64,000 nt of DNA from Jaapia argillacea MUCL 33604 (lineage: Eukaryota > Basidiomycota > Agaricomycetes > Jaapiales > Jaapiaceae): the NCBI GenBank assembly GCA_000697665.1, contig KL197713.1:111817-175816 (forward strand). Reading direction: 5' to 3'. The notes below the pieces were generated by a model. The model was given only the letters and a program-made list of their open reading frames with translations, was not told the origin of the DNA and ran no database searches. Position 1 is the first letter of the stretch; the number at the start of each line of letters is the position of its first letter. Of the stretch, positions 1-11,546 are shown one piece after another. The position numbers and the translations under genes are program-made.

Positions 1-960
1 TGGGTGAATCAAATTCCAAAGCCTAACATACAACTTGTTGCTAGCTTTGAGGGACGACTCAAAGCCACGAAAGTGTCGCATACCATGTACGACACTCAGC
101 AGGAGCAAAATCTTCGCCCAAATATTTTGAAACCTCTCAATTCAAAGGTATATTGGAATGATACCGTCTGTTGTGGCCTTGGTACGTTGGCTCGCGATGC
201 GCTGACCCTTCCTAGGGCTCGCACTACTGTGTTAAATTGTGATTCGAGATTACCACAAATCTCCTGGAAGCAGATCCCTATCTAAGCGGGACCTATCTTT
301 GCTCTCATAGCAGGAACATATCAAGGCTTCCCTAGTCCGTGTCCGTGCCACCGCCGTGGCCAACGATACACCTCATCTGCGTTGCCAGTCTGGATGGTTG
401 AAATTGTTCTTGCACCCTTGCTATACTGCCGTCTGTCCTCCTTTTCATCAGTCATGCCTCGTTCATCATCTGCTTCATTGGTCCCCTGGGATGCTTCACA
501 AATTGTGTAAATTGGGTCCCCCACCTTCGGAGACGTATACTGTTGCATTGGCCACGTCGTACGCATGTCGATACGGGGAGAGGATGAACTTCGTGAGCCG
601 CACTCTTCACTTACCACAATCGATGTACTCAACGACTTTTGTATCGATGTCCCCTGAAGGATCGGAACCGACGCCGATTGGCCCGCCTTTGCTGCGATTG
701 GACGAACCATACCCAGGATCATGGCTGGCGGTATACAGCGATTTTGCATGTAGAGATGGGCCGACTACGAAGAAGGGATACTGTTGTTTGCGTTGATAGA
801 AATTTGATTCGAGTTTTGAGGGTTGAAACTTTTGTGTTCGATGATGACATGAGCCACAGCTCGCGACGACCACGCACAACCGCCTAACCTGTTTCCAGCT
901 GTCCTCTCTTGTAGTCACTCTGAGCTTCTGAGATCTCTCCGAAAGTTAGACTACTGGAAA
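1..960. other. Left-edge stretch with no supported gene
   Basis: No reading frame here starts with ATG, has fungal-looking splicing and resembles a known family. On the minus strand between about 480 and 800 there is a glycine/serine-rich frame that could be joined across a GTAAGT...ACAG intron, but it lacks an ATG and a recognisable domain. The last 100 bp or so before 961 should carry the promoter and 5' UTR of the PHD-finger gene that begins there. Confidence 0.4.
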
Positions 961-3900
961 ATGGCATCGACAGCAAGCGTCCCTGCCTATCTCCTGCCGG
1001 GTGTCCCTGTGGTGCAACCTCCCCACCTCGAGGGTGATGCTGCTCTAGCTACGGAGATTTTACCCGGACCTCCTTCGCTACTTGCCATTCAGCAAGCTGC
1101 ATCTGGGGCGCACAGGCGGGATCCCAAGAAACCCAGCGTATCCTACCTGCCAGTATCTGATCCAGGTACCACGTACTCTGGGCATATGGTAGCCTCCACT
1201 GGTGCACTCGAGGCCGAGGGCCCCAGGAGAAAGCGGGCGAGGGTTGATAAAAGGTGAATCTCAACGTTACATACACCTTGAGAGGATCTAATACGTTCCC
1301 TTCTACTTCCCCCCTTTCTTTTCGCCTTACTATGCATTTTTCACCTCGAATCGTTTGTCGTTCGTCCCACTTCACCGCAAACCGATTCCGCATCTCACAA
1401 TGGTCAGTTCTGGGACGAATCGCGCACAAAGGGCATCGGCTCGAAATGTCAACAACTCGTCCCTCTCAGATGTCTCTCCGCCGGTGGATGCAACGGCTTC
1501 GTCACCGCCACCCACGTTGGACTCGGACCCCTTTCCCATGTCCATCGACTTGGATAAGCCATCGCTCTCTCGCTCAAACTCTTCGACCAACATGGAAGAT
1601 GCTAGTATCAGCGTGAATGGTCGAAGCAAACGGGCGAGGACTGATAAGGGGAAAGGAAAGGAACAAGACACGGGCAGCTCCAAAGTGAAAGACGAGCCTT
1701 TTGCAGTGGCGCTACCCCAGGCGGAATCCTCTTCTCTTCTTGTGCGTTGGATTTTGCCATCTATCCTCTTGGGCTTCATTTCATGGTCAAAAACCAGCCT
1801 AACCAAGATCACTGCTCGGCATGTCGTTGCTATGGTGCTTTGATATACTGTGATGGATGCCCTCGCGCTTTTCATCTTTGGTGCCTTGATCCTCCCCTTG
1901 AATCTGGGGATCTACCAGCGGGAGAAACAACTTGGTTTTGTCCAAATTGTACCGTTCGGCAGGTACGCGGAAATCGGACTCCTCTCCCTCTCTCTGTTGA
2001 CCTCGCGCTCGTAGAATCCACCTGCAAAGCCACCGTCATCACTACTGTCGCCTTTGATACATCTTGCGCAGACCACAGCGCCTGTCGAATTCCAGTTGCC
2101 TGATGACATCCGTGGTTTTTTCAAAGATGGTATGTCGCGCTTTTCGTGTATCTGCTATGCATGTGATTAATCTCGATTCCATGAAGTTGCATCTGGTCCA
2201 AGAGGTAACTATGTCGACAGTTCAGAAATCAAGCCTCCTCGATTGAAGTACGTTCAGGCAGCGACCACAGTCTTCACTGATTAATCTTTGCTACAGTCGT
2301 CATGGACAACTGGAAGACCGTGAACCTTTTCGGCTCAAAGACAGGAATGGCGCGCCGGTTCTCTGCTTTCGTTGTGGCAAGTCAGCTCTTCCACACGAAG
2401 AATCCACTCTTGTGTCCAGTGGAAAGCGTCCCCGTCGGACTTCAACTAGATCCTCCAAGCCTGAGACTTGGGAAAGCATAATTTCTTGTGACTATTGTCA
2501 TCTACACTGGCATTTGGACTGCCTTGATCCCCCAGTTGCTGTTATGCCACCATTTGGCAAGAAGTGGATGTGTCCCAACCATGCGGACCAGATTCTTGTT
2601 CGTCCCCACCCCGGTCTTCCTTCACGTGTATTGACCCAGTTTATAGCAACCCAAGCGCCGAATTCCCAAACAGAACGTTGCTCCTATCGACATCACCAAG
2701 GCAAATCAATTTAACAACGGCAATATCGAGATTGTACAATCTGAACCTGCATCCTCTGTCCATAAAGTTGCTGTGGATGAGGTGATGATCAACGGGCGTC
2801 GATATCGTGTGCCAGAGAGGGTCGTGGTGCTTGATTTCTGGTCAAAGGTTGGAAGAGAAGGGAACATTAAACGCCGGTACGCGTCCTAGTCGAAACACGC
2901 AAGTTCTCTTCCATCTAATGGCGACGTTGTAGCGAGCTCGATGTCCCAAGTGGCATGTCATCCCCTCTTACTTCGCTCAGTGATTTGGATATGGATGAAG
3001 AAGTCCCTCCTCTACCTCCATCGAGATTATACAATGCCGAAGATGTAAGGATGGCTCAGGTACGTTCTATATCCCACTGCATCTGGCACAGACCATTCAC
3101 CATCTCCGTGTTTTAGCTTCTATGCGATCTGAAACTTGACGTCCATAGGAATGCAGGGGGTCTACGGACCACCAACACCACGCTGAAGGACGAGATTGAA
3201 AAGAGCGTCCAGACAGAAGCCACCGTGGACACGACGGTGTCTCGCCTCGAAACGAGGCGAGCAGAAGCAAAACCCTCTCGAAAACCTGCGACTAAGAAGG
3301 CGGAGGCGAAGAAATCAATTCGCAAGGTTGCTCAAGTCAACGGATCAACACATATCATCAAAGCGGAACCAGAGGAGGTAAGTCGTCGCATTGCTGCTAT
3401 CTGCGTACATTCGGCACCTAAATCGGCATCCAGGTATCGCTCAGTTCAGAACCCCTGAGTTTTGTGCTCGGTGATGAACCGAATGGCCAATTGCCGGGTC
3501 CTTCGCAGTCGGCTTCTACTGGGCTCAGAAGATCAAGTCGTGTGGTACAGCCGAGAGGTGGACGTCCATCTCGCGTTGCCAGCAAGGATTCATTGCCTAC
3601 ACCCGTCGAGTCGAAGGCTCCTGTCGTTCCAATACCAACCGCCCACCCCTCCCACGCCGCGCCGATTCTCACTGCACCAGTCTCCAACAATATCCCACCA
3701 ACCAACCCCACGACGCCTTCGCTGAAGATCCGATTGCCACGTTTAAGTGCAATCACCGCCCCCTCGAGCACTGCTCCCCCTACGCCCACCACCACACGTA
3801 GTGATTCACCACTGCGTACGAAGTCACTCAAGTCCTCGAGTAGCGCGAACGAGACCCGCCCAAGGCGTACACGTGGCCGGCCTCCGCTTCAGTCTTCTGC

Positions 3901-3970
3901 TTCCGCTTCTGCCGCTCTCGGTTCCGGGACAGTGCAACATACTTCTCCCTCGAAGCTCACCGGTCGATGA
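961..3970 (+). CDS. Rco1/PHF12-like double PHD-finger protein (Rpd3S-type histone deacetylase complex subunit)
   Basis: I read ten exons: 961-1253, 1408-1741, 1798-1962, 2015-2129, 2187-2247, 2297-2597, 2647-2876, 2933-3059, 3117-3377 and 3434-3970. All phases agree, giving about 807 residues. The first PHD finger (residues ~214-260) shows CSAC, YCDGC, FHLWC and FCPNC. A linker with [12 protein letters not shown] follows. The second, extended PHD (residues ~345-420) has CFRCG, CDYC, HLDC and MCPNH. After it comes a basic KRRIPK segment and then [10 protein letters not shown]. This order is that of yeast Rco1 and animal PHF12. Rco1 is known to link the Rpd3S deacetylase to methylated H3K36 chromatin, suppressing cryptic transcription inside genes, so a nuclear role is inferred. 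The N- and C-terminal regions are low-complexity and basic, with two similar KRAR patches near residues 95 and 185. Family assignment is strong; the exact complex is inferred. Confidence 0.85.
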
Positions 3971-4426
3971 CGTGCATTTTGGAGGCATCGTCTTGGTGGA
4001 ATATACGCAACCGACCGACACTGATCTTCGACTTGGGAAGATGAGAGGTTGTCGACTTGTAATTACAATTCTCTAGATGACTGAATGGTGTACGTATCCG
4101 CGTCGATTCCACGACGTTGTGGATGTTGGTCGATGTAACCTCAGTCAGATCGTGCAAGATAGTCTGCTTGCTCGCGCAACCACACCCAAGCTGATGTCGC
4201 TGAACCAAAACCACGTGTAATAGAATTGACGTTGAACCACTCGGTTCTACGATGAAAACCACCCGCAACAGTATGTGGAGGTGGAGGCAGTCTACCGACC
4301 GCTCATACTGTTTTCACACGGTCTCGTCGAACGCGATCACGGGGAACAAATTGAATCCCCTTGCTCTGAACGCGTCGTGGGCTGCCAGAGTCTTGCTTAC
4401 AAGCCTTGAACACTGTCTGTAACAGT
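3971..4426. other. Intergenic: 3' end of the PHD gene and promoter of NUC1
   Basis: These 456 bp lie between two genes on the same strand. The stretch holds a CACGTG E-box near 4211 but no coding frame with homology. I see no RNA gene or repeat. Confidence 0.4.
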
Positions 4427-5864
4427 ATGCCCACTGCATCTTTTGTTCACGCTGCAGTTTTTGCTGTCGGCGCGGTGGTCGGTGGAGGACTGGCTACTGC
4501 AATTAGTGCCTCATCCAACAAACGGAATCAAGCTTCCCTTCCCTCCTTCCAGACCACAGCTCCCGTTCCAACCCCCATCGTGGACGTCGGACCGACTGGA
4601 ATAACGAAACTACCTGCCAGTGCGGCCATCCCTGCCCCCATTCTGGGTCCCGTTCTCAAGTATGGTAATCCTGGTCAGTCCCCTTTTCTTGACCAAGCAG
4701 TTTTCCACCCAGCTCATCTCTATGTCAGGCCCTGTGACGGACCAACTCGTCCGACAAGCATACGTGGCAGGATACGACCGCCGCCTCCGTCATCCGGCAT
4801 GGGTGCGCCTCAAGTTTTCCCTGGCACTTCCAATGACTGAGCTCTCCGGCTTAGACTGCTGAGCATTTGACCCTGGCCAAGTTGGGCCGATCCCTCGTGG
4901 AGTCCTCGAGTACAGAATCTGAGAGTGGCGACAGATCCAGAAGTGCATTCTCTGAGGATGAATCAATCCCAGCTCTCTTCCGTGCAAAACTAAAGGATTA
5001 CTTCCGGAGTGGTTATGACCGCGGTCACATGTGAGTCTATCTAGCTATCCATCCCTGGCATGATCTGACACCAACTACGCACAGGGTCCCTGCTGCTGAC
5101 GCAAAGATATCCCAGGTCAGTCGAATCCGAGATATTCATTCTTATGCTGATCGTTGCTGGGTAATCCCAGGAAGCTATGAACGAGACGTTTCTACTATCC
5201 AACATCGCACCTCAGGTTGGCGATGGTTTCAACCGGCATTGTGAGCGTTGTCAAATCTTCAGCGTTCCCTGGCCATACTCAATATTGCAATTAGATTGGG
5301 CTTACCTGGAAGACTGGTGCCGTAGATTAACGGGCTCCTTCTCCGACGTGTATGTGTTCACCGTCCCGTTATATCTTCCAAAACTATGCGAGGATGGTAA
5401 ATATCGTGTGGTTAGTACGCACTCCCCATCACCGTCGGCTCTCATTGACTATGTCGTCACAGACACATGAGGTCATTGGATCACCTCCCAACGTTGCAGT
5501 ACCAACGCATTTCGCAAAGGTAGTCCTCGCATCTCGGCCATCCTCACCCTCCACCCCCGATGTACACGACATCTCAACAGGTGCATTTGTCCTTCCGAAT
5601 GCTGTTATCAAAGACGATACTCCCCTTCAGTCTTTCGTCACCCCTGGTAGGTTGAAGTACTCTCCCTTGCCAACATTTACTCAAGACGAGTGTCTTTTAG
5701 TTGAAGCTGTCGAGCGTGCTGCCGGAATCACTTTGTTCTCCGATTCCATCAAAGCCGCCTCCAAGCACATCTGCAAAACATCGAAATGCGAGGTCATTGT
5801 GCGCAGGTTTGACGATGCTCAAAAACGACCCGACCCCAGGAGGACGATGTCCTCTCCAAAATAA
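4427..5864 (+). CDS. NUC1: Mitochondrial DNA/RNA non-specific endonuclease (NUC1 / endonuclease G)
   Basis: The start is the first ATG in frame; codons upstream are not ATG. Residues ~6-28 form a hydrophobic alanine/glycine-rich segment, as expected for a mitochondrial signal-anchor. Further exons give the DNA/RNA non-specific endonuclease fold, with the signature DRGHMVPAAD carrying the catalytic histidine and a downstream NETFLLSNIAPQ block containing the metal-binding asparagine. The DRGH motif is split by an intron (GTGAGT...CACAG) after the first two bases of the methionine codon. In yeast, Nuc1 acts in the mitochondrial intermembrane space and can move to the nucleus during cell death. 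A serine/glutamate-rich insert precedes DRGH. The gene converges on the V-ATPase subunit H gene, with only 122 bp between the stops. Confidence 0.9.
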
Positions 5865-5986
5865 ACGAGCAGAAGGAAATGGAGTATAGCCCGCGCTTCT
5901 GTACTGGATAATTCATCGAGAGCTATTGCTACAATTACCATACATCGAACTGTCCTTCAACCAAATCCCGGCTCCAACCACCTGGT

Positions 5987-7920
5987 TCAAACAGTGACCC
6001 AAGGTTGGCTCACGAGTCGCTGAACCGATATCAAAGCCTGATACCGGACATCAGGATTCTCATGCGACATGAGCTGCATAGCTCGCTCCTTGCCACCCAA
6101 ATCCGTGATGATCCTTGTCAGGGACAACAGTGTCAGTGTCGCTCAAAAAACTTGACAAGCGACTTACTTCTTCCCTCGGTCGTAGTGCTTCACATACTGT
6201 CCTAAATCATGGACTGCAACTGCAAGGACAATTGGGTCCGCTGACTCTTGCATCAGGCTCACTAAGGTCCTGTGAAGGAGGGAGGGTAAGAAAATCAGAC
6301 GTGAAAATACGTTGATGATCGCGAACTTCAACTGCTGGTAGCCCTTGTCATTGAGTTTCACCGCATTCTCCTTCCAGAACGTCTCCGACTCATGAACTGG
6401 GGTCCATGAGAGATGGCCTGAACTCAATTCCGATGTGTATTCATCATAGGTTCTTCAATTGGCAGGACGAAAACTCAGTGAAATCGAGAGGTTGGCAGGA
6501 GATCAAAAAGGACACACGTTAGGCTATCGAAGCGCGCACGCAACTCGTCTCTCAGAAATTGAACATCCTCGAGAACGTCATCGTCTGACCACTTCCGTGA
6601 ACAGAGATTCTTGGAGAAGGGAAGGAGCTGCGCAACGAGCATTGATGGGAGATTGGCTGATGGAGCTTTGGTGACAAGGTTCTGTATACGGGAAAACCAA
6701 CTCTGGTCAGCGAACTGCAAAGCTTGCCCAATGCGACGCGTGTTCAAACGAAATGGAAAATAGTGCATACTCGGAATGTTGCAACAATTACGCGGATGAC
6801 TTTCTCTTTCACCGCCGTTTGTGCCACACTGATGAGGAGAGGGATAATATCATATTTCCTGATATTCAAATATGTCAACAGGTAGAAGTGTAAATGGCTC
6901 AAGGCTCAAGTGAAAATCAACGCACTTATTGATTTGCTCGGCGACTTCTTCCTCAAAGGTCAATAACCAAAAGCAGAACCCAACTTGATAGCTCATTTGA
7001 GGTCCTGGGTTGTGTTTGAGTATATCGACGAGCCTGCTCTCAGGTCTTAGTCTACAGGCACACCAACAATGGAAACCAGAACTGCTTTCAACGTACCCGG
7101 ATATGATGCCCGGCGTCCCCCAAACGGCTCTCCTGCATTCTGAACGCGGCAATAGTGCCTCTAGACATTGAACAGCAACGTCGCGTTTATATATCGTTGT
7201 GGATTGCACCTGCGAAGAGAGAGTGACGAGGAGAGGTTGAAGGACATGAAGGTGAAATGTTGCCCGGTCTGAGCTAAGTGTCGATGAAGTCGTCCAAGCG
7301 GTCAGCTTCTGGACGTTCTGTAAAAGACAGGACACGACCTTAGCATTAGGGTCAGAATCTGTGTGGCCTTGAGCTGGACAAAGTCGTCCTGGGTATCGAG
7401 AGTTCTGAAACAGAAGTTCATTTGAATATTCTCTCCAGTTTTGGGTGGCGAACCTTAGGAGTGGGCCATAGGGTAGTTCGGGGTCGGTTTCTGCAGCTTT
7501 CAAGAACAGGGGTATACGTTCCTCGTGATCTAGAGGTAGATCGATTTCAGGAGACGGCAATTTCAAGAGGATGCGACGCGCACCAATGAGAGCATCTCCA
7601 ATAAGGACCAAAATACATTGCATGGTATCCACCCGCTGCAGTTTTTTGAGCAACCTAACATACAACAGGGCGTAGCTCTGTCCGTCCGATAACAACAGGG
7701 ATTCCGTCCTTGCACGGGGTTGTCTATCGACTTTCTTGATCAGCGACAACTCCTCCGAGGTGACCAGCCCTGCTCGTTGATAGCCCTGCAGGATTGACCA
7801 TGTTATTGTGTCTGTGTGCCGAAACGATTAGGCCAACCGCACCTCCCATGGAACAGGTTTCGATCGTGTCTTCAATGTGTTCTCATCCAACCATGGATTG
7901 GAAACCAGGGAGGCAGACAT
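5987..7920 (-). CDS. VMA13: V-type proton ATPase subunit H
   Basis: The protein begins MSASLVSNPWLDENTLK. It runs through helical armadillo-like repeats and ends with blocks typical of subunit H: a SPVH/TPVHESETFWKENA segment, DPIVLAVAVHDLGQYVKHY, and a last exon with DLGGKERAMQLMSHENPDVRYQ in shortened form (GGK...LMSH...VRYQAL). Subunit H caps the V1 sector, activates the assembled enzyme and prevents ATP hydrolysis by free V1. It acts at vacuolar and endosomal membranes. At least five introns are needed. One, near residue 85, is 54 nt, divisible by three and free of stops, so its retention would not break the frame. The 152-bp region upstream is shared with the divergent mL46 gene. Confidence 0.93.
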
Positions 7921-8072
7921 TATGGTGAAGAATGGTCGATGTAACTTGGATAGTACCTTCTACCCAGAATCGGACTTGGGTCTCCTGAGGAGGCGGAGTG
8001 TGAGCAAAGTCAAGTTCTCACGGCCCATCCACCAAATTTGGGACCGTGCAGAATTGTTCTTCACCAACGGAA
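7921..8072. promoter_or_regulatory. Bidirectional promoter VMA13 / mL46
   Basis: Only 152 bp separate the two divergent ATG codons, so both core promoters and 5' UTRs must lie here or overlap the coding regions. No obvious TATA box is visible. The call rests on gene geometry. Confidence 0.5.
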
Positions 8073-9154
8073 ATGTCTGCCTCACTGAGGTTATCTTCAT
8101 GTCGACAGCAGTTGTTCAATCGTTCTGGTAAGTCGATACCGCTTCCATCACCCAGACCATCTTTTTGACCACCTTCTAGTCTTGCTCCCGAGGACGCGGT
8201 CGCTGGCGACTGAGGCGACACCCATTCCTTCTGCTTCAGCCCAGTCGGCCCCGACGACTCCTCACGCACAGGGCTCCAAAACAAAGCACCATCTTCAAAC
8301 TTCCATCGTCTTGAACCGCTCCCCAATTATTACACGGACACCCACACGGTTTGAACGCGCCTACTATGCCTATCAACAACGGATCCAGCGCGCATTGCAC
8401 AATCCGTTCCCTTACGACTTCTACTTCAAGCAGGGTTCTATATTGGAAGCGAAGTTTAACGCGGAAGAGCGGAGACGAGAAAGAAAAGCATTCGGAGCTC
8501 CGTTTGGCTTGCCTCCAGAGAGCAAAGACAATAATGAGACCCAGCGAATGAACGAGAGCGCGGCAGAGGAGCTTACCAAGGAGGACGATGAGGAACCAGC
8601 GTCTAGAATAACTCAGGCGGACTTGGCGAAGGATGTCAAAAGTCTGGACCGAAAGCTGCAGAGGAACTTGTACCTCTTGTTACTTCGTAAGGACGGGGAG
8701 CGGGAGGCTTGGGGATTTCCTCAAGGCTCTCCCCAGAAAGGTGAACTCTTACACGAAGTATGGACCGTCTCTGTTCTTATCCCCTCACCGCTCGTAACTC
8801 ACAATTTCTTTTATAAGGCCGCCGAACGGACCCTCGCAGCCGAGTGTGACGTCTATATGGACAGCTGGATTGTAAGTCGGAATCCCATTGGTCACAGCAA
8901 GACTCCTGGAGCTGTTCCCAGCCTTGGCCCGCTGACCGAAGAGGTATGGTTTCCTGTTTGTTGGGCTAATTTCATTTTCTAACCCCGGTACCCAGGCGCA
9001 TACATTTTTCTACAAGGCGCACATCCTAGCGGGGCAGGTTCGACCTGTTGGGCAAAATGTCATTGATTTCGCATGGTTGACGAAGCAGGAGATCCAGCCA
9101 CATGTGGGAGAACACTACTGGACAAATGTCAAGGATCTCCTTGCCGACTTTTGA
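8073..9154 (+). CDS. Mitochondrial large ribosomal subunit protein mL46 (MRPL46 / yeast Mrpl17), NUDIX-like
   Basis: Four exons (8073-8127, 8180-8757, 8818-8943, 8996-9154) join in phase to about 305 residues. The ATG at 8099 was rejected because it would put the main frame out of phase, whereas the ATG at 8073 gives the arginine/serine-rich presequence MSASLRLSSCRQQLFNRS. The body has the mL46 pattern: TRFERAYYAYQQRIQRAL, PYDFYFKQGS, then a degenerate NUDIX fold with LYLLLLRKDGEREAWGFPQG and AAERTLAAECD. The complete catalytic NUDIX box is not seen, as is usual for mL46. It is expected in the large subunit of the mitochondrial ribosome. The gene ends 67 bp from the convergent TRAPPC13 gene. 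Confidence 0.92.
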
Positions 9155-9221
9155 GCTCGTCGTGTGGCTCACTACGGCTGCTGCATACATTACTTGTGAT
9201 ACGAAATGACAATCTATCACT

Positions 9222-11305
9222 TCAGGGTTTTACCCATATTTCCGAGATCACATTCCATTCGTTAAGTATGCGAACCCCCGCCTGTTCCACCTCCGTCTGC
9301 GCTCGTCCCTCTTCTACCCATCGGTCCTCGATCAATAGAATCCGCAAACCGCCAACAGCATGGTATCCCTTCCGCAACGGTAGATATGTCAGGCCAAAAT
9401 CTTGGCGAACTTCAACTTTCCCTGACCCGTCAGGTGGCATGGTCAATGTCAGACGATCCAGCGGTACAGCTGAAGATCCGACGAATGCAACTCCGGAGGA
9501 GCCCGCATAGTTGTGCTCATCTCCTGGATTAGGAGTCGGAAGGGGAAGCATCCCAGCATTTTGTGGGTTGTTCTGAAGCGCAGTGTCGCCGTTAACTTCC
9601 CGTCCCTCACCGTTTGCCTCTCTCGGGGAAGTCACGAGTAACCTTTCAAATATGGAGTAATTGAAGTTGCCGCGACCGAGATTGCCTGTTGTTGGTGACG
9701 GTGTGCTGAAGCCGGAGGAGGGCAGTCGGGGACTATAAGCTTCGGGAGAGACTGACGCCGGAGGAGCCGCTCGCCGCGGAATGGGAGAACGGATGTGCTG
9801 GGCAACTAAGGAGACAACTCTTCGCTGGCCAATGCGAGTAGGGGGGAAGATGGCTGAAATGGTGAGCGCGCATTGAATAGTGAAAGGTTTCTCGATTCGG
9901 ATGGTATCGTATGGAATGGACACGACGACAAGATCCAACTCCAAGTCACTGGTGATTAATCCAGGTGTCGGAGCGGCTGTCGATTGAGGACCAGGCGACT
10001 GAGGCCTGGCTGGAATGGTTCCACTTGCAGGGTAGGTGCGGAAGGGAGAGTTTGGCCTGGCTGGCGGTGTTGCAGGCCTTTGGGGTTGCGTAGGGATTTG
10101 AGGTGAGCGAGGCCGAGGCGGCGTCACTATGGCCCCACCTCTCTGCATGTGAGGTGGAAGTGCCGAGGCCGGCTGCTGAGCTGGTTGAGGGAGAGGAATG
10201 CGCCGAGACAACATCTGATGAGATTCAGCAACGGAGAGTCCGTCCAGCCAGAGTTAGCTTACCGACGTGAGGAGACGACCTGGTTCACCAAATGAAGAGC
10301 GCCACGAGATATCAAGACGCCCAAGCGGTATGATACTTCCTGGGGGATGTGTAATGGGAAAAGAAGGTAGCGAGGAAGGGGTGAGGATGTAGATGTATTG
10401 CCTCGTATCCTGCGGTTGCATCAGAGCCATTGACCCAGAAAAAATCATGTCCTCTGTTGCCCGATCTTCGTCTGCCACGTCGTTTGCGTGCCATCCGTCT
10501 GTGCACTCAAACCGAATGCGTTCAAAAGAAAGAGCCTCTTGTGTCATATTTTGAATATGCACCTCGAGGAAAATTCTCTCCCGTTCTATGGCAGAAAGCA
10601 ACGCCGATGGCGAGCGTGGCGTATGCACCTTCGTCTTCACCGACAGCGGATTTGTGACCTGGGAACAACAGTTAAAGACTACATACGTCCCGTGCAATGA
10701 ATCCGAACATACGGCAAATTTATAGAACTTGCGAAATGACTGGAAAACAGCTTCGCCTACATCCTCGACAGGACTGATCTCGGCAGAAACACGATATGAC
10801 ACGGTGCATGCGAGGACATGTTGCCCTAATTCCTTGATTTCGTGATTCACAACGGTCTCCAGAGTATCGCCAGGAGCGAGACGGCAATCCAAACCCCCAT
10901 ATTCCCCAATTACGAGCTTCGTCGTAACTGTTTGCATCTCAACCTTCAGCGTAATGACGCCAATTTCGAGCGCAGCCTCGTTGTTAACGCACAAGCAGCT
11001 GGAGAAAGTCTCTCCAAGCTGGATGGCTCCAAAGGACGAGGGAAGTGTGAGCAGGTCCGTCGCATGGGTAAGATCTCGAAGTGTCTTGGGATGGCCTGGT
11101 AATGGGTCTTTGCTTTGGAGCGAGAGAATTGAACCCGTGGAATGAGCAGAAAAGGAGGGAGAGCTCGAATAAAACGGCTCCCAAGCACTGGATAGCGCCG
11201 GTCTCTGCTCATATTCAAGTTTTAGGACGAACAAACGGTAAGACGGTATCCACGCACTGAGACACGCATCACTTTCAGAGAGAGCGGATGGCTCGTACCC
11301 TCCAT
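9222..11305 (-). CDS. TRAPP complex subunit 13 (TRAPPC13, DUF974 family)
   Basis: The first short exon encodes MEGTSHPLSLKVMRVS and splices in phase 0 (GTGCGT...GAGCAG) to RPALSSAWEPFY, the usual LKVMR...RP opening of this family. Next come the hallmark FGAIQLGETFSSCLCVNN and immunoglobulin-like beta-sandwich segments (FRKFYKF, VHIQNMT, FERIRFEC). A GTAAGC...CATCAG intron leads to a proline-rich insert of about 120 residues, followed by a final beta-rich module ending WNVISEIWVKP. TRAPPC13 is an accessory subunit of TRAPP tethering complexes in Golgi-related trafficking and autophagy. The long proline/serine/threonine linker splitting the C-terminal half looks disordered. Lineage-specificity of that insert is inferred. 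Confidence 0.85.
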
Positions 11306-11546
11306 GATGAACTCTTACGCAGGGTAGCAGATTCAGAATCTGCGAAAACGATGGAGTGCCTAACGGGCTTTGGCTTGAAGTGAAAACGTTACAGTACTCC
11401 TATTCTCAAAGCGATCAATGCGTCGTGCCTGTGATGCCTATTACTACCAAACACCAAAGTATTTGAAATGATTGCTTCTCAGCGCTGGCGTGCAAGGGTA
11501 CTACTAGCAGGCTTGTACTGGGTGGATAACAAACTGTAACAACGCA

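Noticed and set aside
480-800. Minus-strand Gly/Ser-rich frame joined by a GTAAGT...ACAG intron
   Set aside because: No ATG in the upstream frame, no recognisable domain and only about 70 residues, so not reported as a gene.
2871-2884. ACGCGT near 2879 as a cell-cycle box
   Set aside because: It overlaps an intron donor inside the PHD-finger gene rather than a promoter. Other single ACGCGT copies at about 6737, 34875, 42095 and 58767 lie in coding sequence.
4406-4426. Upstream extension of NUC1 beginning at a TTG codon
   Set aside because: Fungal nuclear genes start at ATG, and the ATG at 4427 opens a good signal-anchor.
8099-8127. ATG at 8099 as the start of mL46
   Set aside because: Splicing from it puts exon 2 out of frame with an early stop; the ATG at 8073 gives the right phase and a targeting presequence.
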